A stretch of DNA of 35,382 bases from Verrucomicrobiota bacterium. Lineage in GTDB: Bacteria > Verrucomicrobiota > Verrucomicrobiia > Limisphaerales > AV2. The position numbers and the translations under genes were made by a program. Shown one piece after another: positions 25,698-34,055 of this stretch. The notes beneath the pieces are model-generated. The model searched no databases, was not told the DNA's origin, and saw only the letters and a list, made by a program, of their open reading frames with translations. Numbering within the stretch: position 1 is the first letter of the stretch; every line of letters starts with the position of its first letter. The stretch covers positions 1 to 35,382 of the forward strand of contig QHNT01000152.1 of the NCBI GenBank assembly GCA_003218515.1, in the 5' to 3' direction.

Positions 25698-26382
25698 AGT
25701 TAAGCGCGTCGTAAACGAGAAAGAGTTCATCGCCGATGCGTTTCATTGATTTCAACTTGAGTAGCGTTGCGCCGGCCAAATTCCTCATTCCGGTTCCGTC
25801 GGCGATCGTCGGGGCGTTGCGACCGCCAAAGATTTTCGGGCAAATGGTCAGATGCAATTCATTGACCAGCCCCGCGCGGAACAGAGCGCCGTTCAGTTCG
25901 CCGCCGCCTTCGCAGAGCAGCCGTTGGACGTTCCAATTTTCGCTCAGCCATTCAAGGGCCCCGCGAAAGTCAATTTCGTTTTCGCCACAGGTTGTCACTG
26001 CGTCGGCCACCGCGCGGAGTCGTTCCAGCTTTCGTTCGGCGACGCGCCCGGTAGTCAGGATGATGATGGGGGAGAAGCGGTGACGAAAAATTTCGGCCTC
26101 CGGATTGATGGAGCCGGAGCCACTCACGACGACGCGAAGGTTATATTCGGCAAGACCGCTTTGCAACCGAAGCCGGCGGAATTTGGCAGGGCCAGGGCCG
26201 AGATTGACGATCTGCTCGTTGACAGTTCGCGCGCCCGACATCACCGCGTCCGCCGTGGCGCGCAGTTCGAGCAAATGTTTGAAATCGTGTTTGCTGCTGA
26301 AAGTGGACACGGCGCGATTGGCGGTGGCGATTTTGCCGTCGGTAGTCATGGCCATGTTGATGAAAACGAACGGGAGCTTCAT
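25696..26382 (-). CDS. RibD C-terminal/dihydrofolate-reductase-like reductase
   Basis: A 228-residue NADPH-dependent reductase of the RibD-C/DHFR-like fold. The start is ATG at 26382 (MKLPFVFINMAMTTDGKIAT); MSGARTVNEQ, RVVVSGSGSINPEAEIF, IILTTGR, LLCEGGGELNGALF and LTICPKIFGGRNAPT are all standard for this family. There is no deaminase domain, so this is the stand-alone form, acting either in riboflavin synthesis with a separate deaminase or on another pteridine-like substrate. The ATG overlaps the TGA of queA (ATGA), so the two genes are translationally coupled. The long open frame upstream to 26607 is a shadow of queA. Confidence 0.88.
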   Translation of the reverse strand: MKLPFVFINMAMTTDGKIATANRAVSTFSSKHDFKHLLELRATADAVMSGARTVNEQIVNLGPGPAKFRRLRLQSGLAEYNLRVVVSGSGSINPEAEIFRHRFSPIIILTTGRVAERKLERLRAVADAVTTCGENEIDFRGALEWLSENWNVQRLLCEGGGELNGALFRAGLVNELHLTICPKIFGGRNAPTIADGTGMRNLAGATLLKLKSMKRIGDELFLVYDALN

Positions 26383-27455
26383 AAAATCAGCATGCCGTCG
26401 CCGTAGCTGTAGAACCGATACTGCTCGCCAATCGCCTCGGCATAAGCGGATAAAATAATGTCGTTGCCGTGCATTCCGCCCGGAGCCGCGAAGGCGCTGA
26501 CGAGCATCAACAACGATGATCGCGGGAGGTGGAAGTTGGTCAATAACGCATCCACAATCTTGAAAGAATACGGGGGGTAAATAAAAGCGCGGGTGAGTCC
26601 CTGGCATGCGACCACTCGGCCCTGGTTTTCCGCAGCGATACTTTCCAGCACGCGCACCGTTGTCGTTCCGACGGCGATAACGCGACGATTAGTTTGCTTC
26701 GCTTGATTGATGATCTGGGCGGACGTCGCGCTGAGACGGAATGATTCTGCGTGCATGACGTGTTTGTCCACTGTCTCACTTATCACTGGCGCAAAGGTTC
26801 CCAGACCGACGTGGAGGGTGACGAAACAAACTTGCACGTCACGCGAGCGAATTTCATTGAGCAAATTTTCCGTGAAATGCAGTCCGGCGGTCGGCGCGGC
26901 GACCGACCCTGAGGTTCGGGCATAGACCGTTTGGTAGCGCTCGCGATCCTGCGCTGACTCCGTCAAAGTTTCGCGCGCAATGTAGGGAGGCAACGGAACG
27001 TCGCCCAATCCGTCCAGCGCTTCGATGATATTCGGCGTTCCTGATAACCGAAGCCGGTAATGGCCCTCGTCAGTTTTTTGAATTATCGTCGCATTCACTT
27101 CCGTTGGCGCGCGGCTGCGGTTCAGAAAAAGAATCTTGGTGCCAGGACGCACGCGTTTGCCCGGACGCAGCATCACCCACCAATCGTTGACGGCGTTTTC
27201 CTCCGCGAGCAGGACTTCAATTTGTCCGCCGCTTCCCGCTTTGGTTCCGTGGAGTCGGGCGGGGATGACTCGAGAATCATTCAAGACCAGAACCTCGCCG
27301 GCACGCAGGTACTCCGCAATGTCGCGAAACCTCCGATGTGAGATAAGACGATCCGGGCGCTGCAGCACCAGCAAACGCGACTGGTCGCGCTCGACAGCCG
27401 GCGTTTGGGCGATCAATTCGGGCGGCAGGTAATAATCGAACTCGGCCGTGCGCAT
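26379..27455 (-). CDS. queA: S-adenosylmethionine:tRNA ribosyltransferase-isomerase
   Basis: A 358-residue QueA, which adds the ribosyl part of SAM to preQ1 in tRNA to give epoxyqueuosine. The start MRTAEFDYYLPPELIAQTP is standard. Family segments are VLNDSRVIPARLHG, TSGSVAAPTAGLHFTE, LHVGLGTFAPV, GTTTVRVLES and TNFHLPRSSLLMLVSAFA, with YSYGDGMLIL at the end. Length is normal. It is first in a two-gene unit with the reductase. The upstream side is a large repeat-bearing gap shared with the divergent mraZ operon. Confidence 0.97.
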   Translation of the reverse strand: MRTAEFDYYLPPELIAQTPAVERDQSRLLVLQRPDRLISHRRFRDIAEYLRAGEVLVLNDSRVIPARLHGTKAGSGGQIEVLLAEENAVNDWWVMLRPGKRVRPGTKILFLNRSRAPTEVNATIIQKTDEGHYRLRLSGTPNIIEALDGLGDVPLPPYIARETLTESAQDRERYQTVYARTSGSVAAPTAGLHFTENLLNEIRSRDVQVCFVTLHVGLGTFAPVISETVDKHVMHAESFRLSATSAQIINQAKQTNRRVIAVGTTTVRVLESIAAENQGRVVACQGLTRAFIYPPYSFKIVDALLTNFHLPRSSLLMLVSAFAAPGGMHGNDIILSAYAEAIGEQYRFYSYGDGMLIL

Positions 27456-27524
27456 GGCGCATGTCTAGTGTGGTGTCCCTAACGCTTCTTTACCATGACG
27501 GCGACCAAGCTGGAAACTGCAGCG

Positions 27525-27585
27525 CCCCTCACCCTGCCCTCTCCCCATCGGATGGGGAGAGGGTGGCCGAAGGGAGGGTGAGGGG
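27525..27585. repeat. CCCTCACCC-type nested palindrome, second full copy
   Basis: Outer arms CCCCTCACCCT (27525-27535) and complement (27575-27585); inner arms CCCTCTCCCCATC (27537-27549) and complement (27551-27563) around one base. The design and the arm words are the same as at 605-672, while the inner arms are slightly shorter and the asymmetric piece is different. Confidence 0.85.
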
Positions 27586-27691
27586 AAAGCGGAACGTTCA
27601 GATTGAATGGGTATTTCTGTGACATGACATTAGTACGAGAAAACGGAGATTTCGTTACATCCCAAAGCTCCCGCCGTCGCAAGGCTAGCAG

Positions 27692-27767
27692 GGTAGGGCG
27701 CGTCACTCAGTGCGCGCAGACTCGAATCCGTTTCCCGAGCGGCGCGCACTGAGTGACGCGCCCTACC
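27692..27767. repeat. Perfect 26-bp inverted repeat with 24-bp loop
   Basis: The left arm begins GGTAGGGCGCGTCACTCAGT at 27692 and ends at 27717; the right arm is its exact reverse complement at 27742-27767. The 24-bp spacer (27718-27741) is not repeated and holds a small CTCG/CGAG pair. No terminal duplication is obvious outside the arms. It can be a small palindromic mobile element or a structural element; it stands alone in the window. Confidence 0.85.
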
Positions 27768-27958
27768 TGACATACATCGAAGTTTCTTTTTGTCATGAGA
27801 CTAGCGGGTCAGCCGTTTAGAAGCAAGGCGAGTAGAAAGCGACATGGACATGAGGTGAGCAGTGGCTCGATTGGGTAAATTTTCGTCGCTTCTGCCACCC
27901 CATACGCAGCAGGCGGAGGGTGTGAATAACCTGTGAAAAAATAAATGTGAGATAAAGG

Positions 27959-27988
27959 TTGACCATTGTGGGTCAGAGTGTGTAGAAG
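27959..27988 (+). promoter_or_regulatory. Probable mraZ operon promoter
   Basis: TTGACC at 27959-27964 matches the -35 consensus in five of six positions. TAGAAG at 27983-27988, 18 bp further, matches the -10 consensus in four. The start codon of mraZ is about 50 bp downstream. The element is overlapped by the GTGGG boxes, which is what autorepression by MraZ would need. Confidence 0.55.
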
Positions 27989-28003
27989 TGGGTCGTTGTG
28001 GGG
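27968..28003 (+). promoter_or_regulatory. MraZ operator: four boxes at 10-bp steps
   Basis: GTGGGT (27968), GTGTGT (27978), GTGGGT (27988) and GTGGGG (27998) start exactly 10 bp apart. In bacteria studied so far MraZ binds repeated TGGGN boxes with spacers of about five bases in front of its own gene. Three boxes fit well and the second differs in one base. They cover the -10 region and the likely transcription start. Confidence 0.8.
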
Positions 28004-28040
28004 CATAACGGCTAAGTGCCTGGTGCTCAACGAATGATCG

Positions 28041-28502
28041 ATGCCATCAAAGCCGAGCAGCGAGCCGGTCTATTACAATTCGCTCTATCGCCACGGTGTG
28101 GACGAGAAGCGGAGGGTGCAGATACCGGCCAAGTGGCGCACGCCCGAAACCGAGGTGCTGACCTTGGTGCTTTGGCCAAAGGGTGTAATGCCCGAGGCCT
28201 GTTTGTTGGTGTTGCCGCCGAAGGAGTGGGAGGCATTGGTCCAAAAACTCAAGGCGATGCCGTTCGCGGATCCGAAGGCCGAAACGCTGCGGCGGTTGCT
28301 CGGGAAAAAGTCCGACCGCGTTACTCTGGACAAAGGCGGCCGGATTTGTTTGCCGGAGGCAATGGCCAAAGCCGCGGCCATCGGCGAGGAAGCAATGTTG
28401 GTGGGCTTGTTGGATCGGTTCGAAATATGGGACCCCGAACGTTACCAAAGCGCGAGTGCGGTGGACGATGAACTGTTGCCTGAAGCGTTCAAACTGATTT
28501 AA
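28041..28502 (+). CDS. mraZ: Transcriptional regulator MraZ
   Basis: A 153-residue protein with two AbrB/SpoVT-like swapped-hairpin domains. The two DNA-binding motifs are DEKRRVQIPAKWR (near residue 22) and LDKGGRICLPEAMAKA (near residue 95). MraZ binds its own promoter and controls the dcw operon; matching boxes lie 38-73 bp upstream of the start. Compared with E. coli MraZ the N-terminus has extra residues (MPSKPSSEPVYYNS). It is the first gene of a run of seven genes on the plus strand with short gaps. GGTGTTATT-like ribosome site not evident; the ATG is chosen as first in frame that keeps both domains. Confidence 0.95.
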   Translation: MPSKPSSEPVYYNSLYRHGVDEKRRVQIPAKWRTPETEVLTLVLWPKGVMPEACLLVLPPKEWEALVQKLKAMPFADPKAETLRRLLGKKSDRVTLDKGGRICLPEAMAKAAAIGEEAMLVGLLDRFEIWDPERYQSASAVDDELLPEAFKLI

Positions 28503-28507
28503 AGCGT

Positions 28508-29137
28508 ATGAGCCTGATAAAGTTGCTAAGCGTGAGTCAAAGTCTGGTGGGTGGCAGGAACCAACCGGGGCGATACAAGATGGCGGACCAGAATTTGCTG
28601 CCGAAATTCGCGCCCGTGGGACGACCGATTTCGCTGGCGCCAAAAAGGAAACCGCAGGAAGCGCTCACGCAAAACGAGTCTGACAAAGCGAAACCCTGGA
28701 CCAGGGCCTCAGGAATTGAAAGCGCACCCGGGGACCCGGAGTTGGATTTAATTCACGGAAAAACTTCCCCTCGGGCTGGATCAACGGCCGAGATTGTCAC
28801 TACGGTTTCGACGAAACCTCCGCCCGCCGTTTGTGTGAACGCCATTCCAGCTTCAACGAACTGGTTCCGCCTGCGCAACAATCCTTTCGGGACTCAGCCG
28901 GCGGAGAAGACCAATTCACTGCTTCTGGCCCAACCGGGGTTGTCGCTCGACGCAGTGAAGCCCGTGCGAAACGATCTAAGCGATGCCGATTTGGAAGTGG
29001 TGTCGGGGAAACCTGAAACGAAGCATTCGGGCGCGCAAAAACCACGTGGACGACGATGGTTCAGGGCGGAGTTGACAGGCTTGGCGTGGAGGCGTTTGAC
29101 GGCGCGGTTGTTTGATTCCGAGCGGGTGCGTGTCTAA
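28508..29137 (+). CDS. Hypothetical protein in the dcw operon, between mraZ and rsmH
   Basis: A 209-residue protein with no known domain. It starts MSLIKLLSVSQSLVGGRNQP and is rich in Pro, Lys, Arg, Thr and Ser with little predicted secondary structure. Two parts look conserved in type: the N-terminal SLIKLLSVSQSL helix, and the segment LSLDAVKPVRNDLSDADLEV towards the C-terminus, before a basic tail (KPRGRRWFRAEL and LAWRRLTARLF). It has no signal peptide and no membrane segment. It begins 5 bp after mraZ and ends 14 bp before rsmH, so it belongs to the operon. I recall proteins with the same two motifs at this locus in other Verrucomicrobia, but cannot confirm it here. A role in division or wall synthesis is inferred from position only. 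Confidence 0.82.
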   Translation: MSLIKLLSVSQSLVGGRNQPGRYKMADQNLLPKFAPVGRPISLAPKRKPQEALTQNESDKAKPWTRASGIESAPGDPELDLIHGKTSPRAGSTAEIVTTVSTKPPPAVCVNAIPASTNWFRLRNNPFGTQPAEKTNSLLLAQPGLSLDAVKPVRNDLSDADLEVVSGKPETKHSGAQKPRGRRWFRAELTGLAWRRLTARLFDSERVRV

Positions 29138-29151
29138 ACGGTCCAGGCGCG

Positions 29152-30081
29152 GTGCCACACTACGCCCACAACCCGGTGATGGTGGCGGAAGTGTTGGCGG
29201 CGCTCAAGCCGAAGCCGGGCGGCCGTTACGCCGACGGCACGGTCGGTGGAGCTGGACACGCGGCGGCCATTCTGAAAGCGAGCGCGCCGAGCGGATGGTT
29301 GTTTGGATGCGATCGCGATGACGCGGCGCTGGAGCTGGCTGCTTTGCGTCTGGCGGAGTTCGCGGGTCGCTTCGAGTTGAGGCGCGGAAACTTTGCGGAA
29401 TTGGCCGACTGGTTCGAGGCGGGGACTGGCGACGGTGTTTTGCTTGATCTGGGCGTGAGTTCGCCACAGCTCGACTGGGCGGAGCGCGGATTCAGTTTTC
29501 AGCAGGACGGCCCGCTCGACATGCGAATGGACAGGCGGCAGGCGTTGACGGCGGCTCAACTGGTCAACGAGGCGGGCGCAGAGGAATTAATGCGGCTTTT
29601 TCGGGACCTGGGCGAGGAACCCGAGGCACGCCGGTTGGCGCGGGCGATTGAAAGCGAACGGCGTTTGCGCCGGTTCGAAACGACGCGCCAACTGGCGGAG
29701 CTAATCGAACGAATCTCGCCCCGCCGTGGCAAACGGGCGCATCCGGCGACGCGCGTTTTCCAGGCATTGCGCATGGCGGTCAACGACGAGATCGGCTCTT
29801 TGCGACGCGGGCTTGAAGCGGCGATGAAGATTCTGAAGCGGGGCGGGCGGCTGACCGTCATCACGTTTCACTCGATTGAAGACCGCGTGGTGAAAGAGTT
29901 CGGACGCGAGCGTTCGCGCGATTACGTCGTGAAGGGCGAATCGGACGTTCCCGAACTGCGCGAGCCGGCTGCTCCAGAGTTGAAATGGGTGAGCCGGCGG
30001 GCGGTTCAGCCGAGCCCGGACGAAATCGCTGCAAACCCGCGGGCGCGTAGCGCGCAACTGCGGGTGATGGAAAAAATTTAG
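29152..30081 (+). CDS. rsmH: 16S rRNA (cytosine(1402)-N4)-methyltransferase
   Basis: A 309-residue RsmH (MraW), which methylates C1402 of 16S rRNA with SAM. The start is GTG (PHYAHNPVMVAEVLAAL), with CCAGG a few bases upstream. SAM-binding segments are YADGTVGGAGHA and LFGCDRDDAAL, then GVLLDLGVSSPQLD, ERGFSFQQDGPLDMRMD, THPATRVFQALRMAVN-like (AHPATRVFQALRMAVNDE), and RLTVITFHSIEDRVVKEF. All are complete. The gene stands in the usual dcw position; the next gene starts one base after its TAG. Confidence 0.97.
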   Translation: MPHYAHNPVMVAEVLAALKPKPGGRYADGTVGGAGHAAAILKASAPSGWLFGCDRDDAALELAALRLAEFAGRFELRRGNFAELADWFEAGTGDGVLLDLGVSSPQLDWAERGFSFQQDGPLDMRMDRRQALTAAQLVNEAGAEELMRLFRDLGEEPEARRLARAIESERRLRRFETTRQLAELIERISPRRGKRAHPATRVFQALRMAVNDEIGSLRRGLEAAMKILKRGGRLTVITFHSIEDRVVKEFGRERSRDYVVKGESDVPELREPAAPELKWVSRRAVQPSPDEIAANPRARSAQLRVMEKI

Positions 30082-30082
30082 C

Positions 30083-30484
30083 ATGGCGCGAAATCGAAAG
30101 AACCAGTCGGCGGCGGTCCGTTTCGGGCCGGCGCTTAAGGCCTTGCTCATCTGCCTTTTTATCGGCGGCTCCGGCGTCGGCTATGTCTGGCAGCAGAATC
30201 AACTCCTCGAATTGGGCCGCCAGAAAGCGGAAAAAGAAAAACGGCTGAACCTTTTACGCGTGCAAAACAGTCAACTTGGCCGGCACCTTGCGGAACTACA
30301 GTCGCCCAAATCGCTTGAAACACGGTTGAAGGAATTAAACCTTGGGCTGAGCATGGCGCAGCCGACGCAGATCGTGCGGTTGGTGGATGCGCCGCTGACG
30401 CCGGCAGCCAAACGGATTCTGTCGATGCATCCGGCCGAACGACAATACGCGGAGCGCCGAACCGCCGCTTTACCTGCGCCCTAG
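30083..30484 (+). CDS. FtsL-like division protein
   Basis: A 133-residue bitopic membrane protein: a basic cytoplasmic start (MARNRKNQSAAVRFG), one membrane helix (about residues 18-36, LLICLFIGGSGVGYVW), and a periplasmic coiled coil (QLLELGRQKAEKEKRLNLLR and LGRHLAELQSPKSLETR). Size, topology and position between rsmH and ftsI are those of FtsL, the divisome protein that works with FtsB and FtsQ; sequence conservation in this family is too low for a firm name by eye. It starts directly after rsmH and ends 2 bp before ftsI. Confidence 0.82.
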   Translation: MARNRKNQSAAVRFGPALKALLICLFIGGSGVGYVWQQNQLLELGRQKAEKEKRLNLLRVQNSQLGRHLAELQSPKSLETRLKELNLGLSMAQPTQIVRLVDAPLTPAAKRILSMHPAERQYAERRTAALPAP

Positions 30485-30486
30485 AT

Positions 30487-32460
30487 TTGAAACAAGAGAA
30501 ACACAAGCCGCTCACCACCGCGGTCCGGTCGGCACAATACTGCCGGCTGGCATTGATGGCCTTGTTGCTGGTCGCGGCCTTCGCGGGGCTGGGGTTCCGG
30601 CTGGTGGATCTGCAGGTGGTGCGGCATGACGACTTGAGCCGTGAGGCTGCCGGGAGAAGAGAGAGCACCATCATTCATCCCTCGCGGCGCGGCGACATCC
30701 TCGACGCGCGCGGAAACGTGCTGGCCACCAGCCTGTTCGTGAAAACGGTTTGCGCCGACCCCAGCCTGCTCGGAACCAATCAAACAGTTGTCGCCCGCGC
30801 GCTGGCGCCCCAACTCAAAATGAATGAAGCCGAGTTGGCGGAAAAACTGCGGGTGCACGCCTGGAAGGATCAGAGGGGAAAAGAGCGCGTGGACAGATAC
30901 GTCATTCTCAAGCGCAAAGTCTCACTCGAGGACTGGGAAAAAATCCGAGCGGCGATGAAGAGCCTTTCCTTTGGGGTCGATGAGAAAAAACTGTCGCGTC
31001 GCGATCGTGCGTTTTACCTGAACTTGCGTCAACGGGCCATCTACACGGAGCCGGTGGACGACCAGTTGCGTATTTATCCCGCCGGCACGCTGGCGGCGCA
31101 TGTTTTGGGGTTCACCGCCGCGACAGACAAACTTGTCGAGGGCCACGCGGTGACGGAGCTGGTCGGCAAGGACGGCATCGAGGCTGCCTTCAATTCGGCT
31201 CTCAACGGCGTGACGGGCTGGCGGCAAACCGAGAAAGACGTAGGCAGTCAGGAGTTGGTACTCTTTCGTGAAGAAGACATCGCCTCGCGTCCGGGTTTGA
31301 ACGTCGCTCTCACGCTCGACGCCAGCGTGCAAGACATGGTTGAGTCCGAACTGGCCAAAGGAATGGAGAGGAACGCGCCGGTCAGCATCTCGGGCATCGT
31401 CGTTCGTCCGAGTACAGGCGCGATTCTGGCGATGGCCACGTTGCCCAATTACGACCCGAACCAGATCGGGAGCAAAACGCCCATCGCCAACCTGCGCAAC
31501 CGGGTCATCACCGACACGTTCGAACCGGGCTCGACTTTCAAGGCGGTCGTGGTCTCGGCGGCGCTGAACGAACAGGCTGTATCGCTTAACGAGATCCTTT
31601 ACTGTGAGAACGGCGTCTTTTCTTTTGGCGGGTACACGCTGCACGACGCCGGCCATCACTTCGGCAACCTGTCGGTCGAGGACATCGTCGCGAAATCCTC
31701 CAATATCGGCGCGGCCAAAGTGGGAATAAAGCTGGGTGAAGTGAGGCTCCACAAGTACGTTCGCGATTTTGGCTTTGGCGATCCCACCGGCATCACTCTC
31801 CCGGGGGAAGCTCGCGGCACGGTGCACCCGGTGAGGAGTTGGTATAAAGTCTCCATCGCTCAAATTTCGATGGGCCAGGGCCTCACCGTCACGCCGTTGC
31901 AGATGGCCATGGCCGTCAGCGCCATTGCCAACTACGGTCGTCTCATGCGACCGATGCTGGTGGATCATTTGGAAGACGAACACAAACAGGAGGTCTTCAA
32001 GTATCAGCCACAAGCGGTCCGTCAGGTGATCAGCGAGGAGACCGTCAAATTGATGGTGCAAGCGATGAAAAGAGTAGTGTTGCCCGGCGGCACGGCGCCC
32101 CAGGCCGCGCTGGAACACTACACGGTCGCTGGCAAGACGGGTACCGGGCAAAAACCTCCGTATGGTTCTCGCAAATATTTTTCCTCGTTCATCGGCTTCT
32201 TCCCGGCAGACAGCCCCGAAATCTGCATTGCTGTGTTTCTCGACGAACCGGACCCGAAGCGTTACTACGGCGGCGAAACGGCGGGTCCGATTTTCAAGGC
32301 GATTGCCGAGCGTGTGGCGGCCTACCTCGCGATTCGCCCGGATATCCAGGCGCCGTCCGACCAACCGCTTCAGAAACCGTCCTCCAACCCGCCGGAGGTG
32401 ATCGCTCAAACCGGCCTCCCCTCCACGTTGACGACCTCCCGAACTGGACGAAATTTTTGA
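30487..32460 (+). CDS. ftsI: Peptidoglycan D,D-transpeptidase FtsI (penicillin-binding protein, division type)
   Basis: A 657-residue class B penicillin-binding protein, which cross-links septal peptidoglycan. One N-terminal membrane helix (LALMALLLVAAFAGLGF) is followed by the dimerisation domain (RRGDILDARGNVLATS) and the transpeptidase domain. Active-site motifs are Ser349 in EPGSTFKAV (SxxK), Ser404 in KSSNIGAAK (SxN) and Lys550 in AGKTGTGQK (KTG). The start is TTG at 30487, two bases after the ftsL stop; the next ATG in frame would remove the membrane helix. A Pro-rich tail ends the protein. No PASTA domain is seen. It sits in the classic position before murE. Confidence 0.95.
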   Translation: MKQEKHKPLTTAVRSAQYCRLALMALLLVAAFAGLGFRLVDLQVVRHDDLSREAAGRRESTIIHPSRRGDILDARGNVLATSLFVKTVCADPSLLGTNQTVVARALAPQLKMNEAELAEKLRVHAWKDQRGKERVDRYVILKRKVSLEDWEKIRAAMKSLSFGVDEKKLSRRDRAFYLNLRQRAIYTEPVDDQLRIYPAGTLAAHVLGFTAATDKLVEGHAVTELVGKDGIEAAFNSALNGVTGWRQTEKDVGSQELVLFREEDIASRPGLNVALTLDASVQDMVESELAKGMERNAPVSISGIVVRPSTGAILAMATLPNYDPNQIGSKTPIANLRNRVITDTFEPGSTFKAVVVSAALNEQAVSLNEILYCENGVFSFGGYTLHDAGHHFGNLSVEDIVAKSSNIGAAKVGIKLGEVRLHKYVRDFGFGDPTGITLPGEARGTVHPVRSWYKVSIAQISMGQGLTVTPLQMAMAVSAIANYGRLMRPMLVDHLEDEHKQEVFKYQPQAVRQVISEETVKLMVQAMKRVVLPGGTAPQAALEHYTVAGKTGTGQKPPYGSRKYFSSFIGFFPADSPEICIAVFLDEPDPKRYYGGETAGPIFKAIAERVAAYLAIRPDIQAPSDQPLQKPSSNPPEVIAQTGLPSTLTTSRTGRNF

Positions 32461-32467
32461 TGTGCCG

Positions 32468-33982
32468 ATGCAGTTGAAACAATTGGTCAATGAGCTTGTT
32501 CCAATTCGCGTCGAAGGTCCACTGGACCGCGAGGTGGCGGGCATTACTTATGACTCGCGCCGCGTGACGCCGGGCATGGTCTTTGTGGCCATTCCCGGAC
32601 AAAAGACGGATGGACACGGCTTCATCAGCTCCGCCGTCGACCGCGGCGCGATGGCGGTCGTCTGCGAACAGGACGGCTTCGTCTCGCAGCGCGCTACAAA
32701 AATCAAAGTTGCCGACGCGCGCGAAGCTCTGGCTCGGGCGGCTGCGGCTTACTACCGGCATCCAAGCAAAAAGTTGAAGGTTATTGGTGTCACCGGCACG
32801 AACGGCAAAACCACCGTGGCCTTCATGGTGAAACAGATTATGGAAGCCGCGGTAGTGAACTGCGGTTTAATTGGCACGGTGCGATACGAGATCGGCGAGC
32901 GCGTCATTCCTGCGCAACGCACCACGCCCGAGGCGCTCGAAATCCAGCAGATGATGGCGCAGATGCTGGGCGCTGACTGCCAGGCTTGCGTGATGGAAGT
33001 CAGCTCCCACGCGCTCGAACAAAAGCGTGTCTGCGGTGTCGAATTCGACGTCGGCGTCTTCACCAACCTGACGCAGGATCACCTCGATTATCACGGCACC
33101 ATGGAGAATTACTTCGCGGCGAAGAAAAAACTCTTTGCTGCCTTGGCGAGTGGGCCGAAAAGAGGAGGCGCCGTCATCAACCTGGACGATGCGTTCGGCG
33201 CGCGGCTGGCGAAGGAAACAAGTGTTGAATCGCAATTCACTTACGGGTTTGGTCAGACGGCGAAGCTTCGCGCGACGCAAATCAAGCTCGGTAAAGACGC
33301 CACGCAAATGGTCATTGAGACGGCCCAGGAGAAATTTCCGTGTCGTCTGCCGCTGATTGGCCGGCACAATGTTTACAACGCCCTGGCGGCGGTCGGCGCG
33401 GGCCTCATGCTCAAGGTCGGCGTGCAACCGATCCAAACCGCGCTGAATTCGATGAGACCCGTGCCGGGCCGGCTCGAGAGCATCGCGCTTGGCCAGCCGT
33501 TCAGCGTATTTGTAGATTACGCTCACACCGACGACGCCTTGCGCAATGTCCTCATCACGCTCCGCGAAATCACCTCGGGCCGACTGCTGCTCGCGTTCGG
33601 CTGTGGCGGGGACCGGGACGCCGGCAAACGGCCGAAAATGGGTAAGGTCGCCGCTGAACTTGCCGATTCCACCATCATCACAAGCGATAATCCGCGTCGC
33701 GAGACCCCCGGGAAAATTGCCGCGGCGCTGGAAGAAGGTTTTTGCAGCGCGCGACGCGACGGCTACCGCGTCGAACTGGACCGCAAACGGGCGATTGATC
33801 AAATCATTCGTTCGGCGAAACCGGGCGACACGGTGTTGATCGCGGGCAAAGGCCACGAGACCTATCAGGAATTTGAGGACACGGTTATTCCGTTCGATGA
33901 CCGGGTTCATGCGCGCGAGACCTTGGAAACATTGGGCTGGAGAGCAACGTCCGACACCAATCAGCCCGAACAAGCGGAATGA
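32468..33982 (+). CDS. murE: UDP-MurNAc-L-Ala-D-Glu:meso-diaminopimelate ligase
   Basis: A 504-residue Mur ligase that adds the third residue to the peptidoglycan stem peptide using ATP. The N-terminal domain has GITYDSRRV and VFVAIPGQKTDGH; the ATP loop is GVTGTNGKTT (110-116); EVSSHALEQKRV, FTNLTQDHLDYHG and the carbamylated Lys of AAKKKLF follow. The C-terminal substrate loop is SDNPRRETP (DNPR at 407-410), the mark of enzymes that take meso-diaminopimelate instead of lysine. ATG at 32468 is preferred; a GTG at 32462 adds two residues. It starts 7 bp after ftsI. Confidence 0.97.
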   Translation: MQLKQLVNELVPIRVEGPLDREVAGITYDSRRVTPGMVFVAIPGQKTDGHGFISSAVDRGAMAVVCEQDGFVSQRATKIKVADAREALARAAAAYYRHPSKKLKVIGVTGTNGKTTVAFMVKQIMEAAVVNCGLIGTVRYEIGERVIPAQRTTPEALEIQQMMAQMLGADCQACVMEVSSHALEQKRVCGVEFDVGVFTNLTQDHLDYHGTMENYFAAKKKLFAALASGPKRGGAVINLDDAFGARLAKETSVESQFTYGFGQTAKLRATQIKLGKDATQMVIETAQEKFPCRLPLIGRHNVYNALAAVGAGLMLKVGVQPIQTALNSMRPVPGRLESIALGQPFSVFVDYAHTDDALRNVLITLREITSGRLLLAFGCGGDRDAGKRPKMGKVAAELADSTIITSDNPRRETPGKIAAALEEGFCSARRDGYRVELDRKRAIDQIIRSAKPGDTVLIAGKGHETYQEFEDTVIPFDDRVHARETLETLGWRATSDTNQPEQAE

Positions 33983-34055
33983 AAAACGCAGCCAAACCGC
34001 ATTTGCCCGGCTCGTTCGCCGGGTTGCCTCCGGCTGTCGGGCTCCCTGAAATGAC

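Larger units (their letters stand above)
27456..28040. other. 585-bp gene-free region between queA and mraZ
   Basis: It holds the third CCCTCACCC palindrome (27525-27585), a long inverted repeat (27692-27767) and, in the last 85 bp, the mraZ promoter and operator. Between about 27590 and 27690 and between 27768 and 27940 nothing recognisable is seen: the open frames there have no domain or ribosome site. Confidence 0.7.

Noticed and set aside
30922-32544. Minus-strand open frame of 540 residues across ftsI and the murE start
   Set aside because: It lies opposite a complete penicillin-binding protein with all active-site motifs and has no recognisable domain.
33983-34055. A short gene between murE and murF starting at the ATG near 34051
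   Set aside because: That frame stops after seven codons; the MurF start fits the GTG at 34056, and the remaining 73 bp hold only a weak GCCCGG/CCGGGT pairing.
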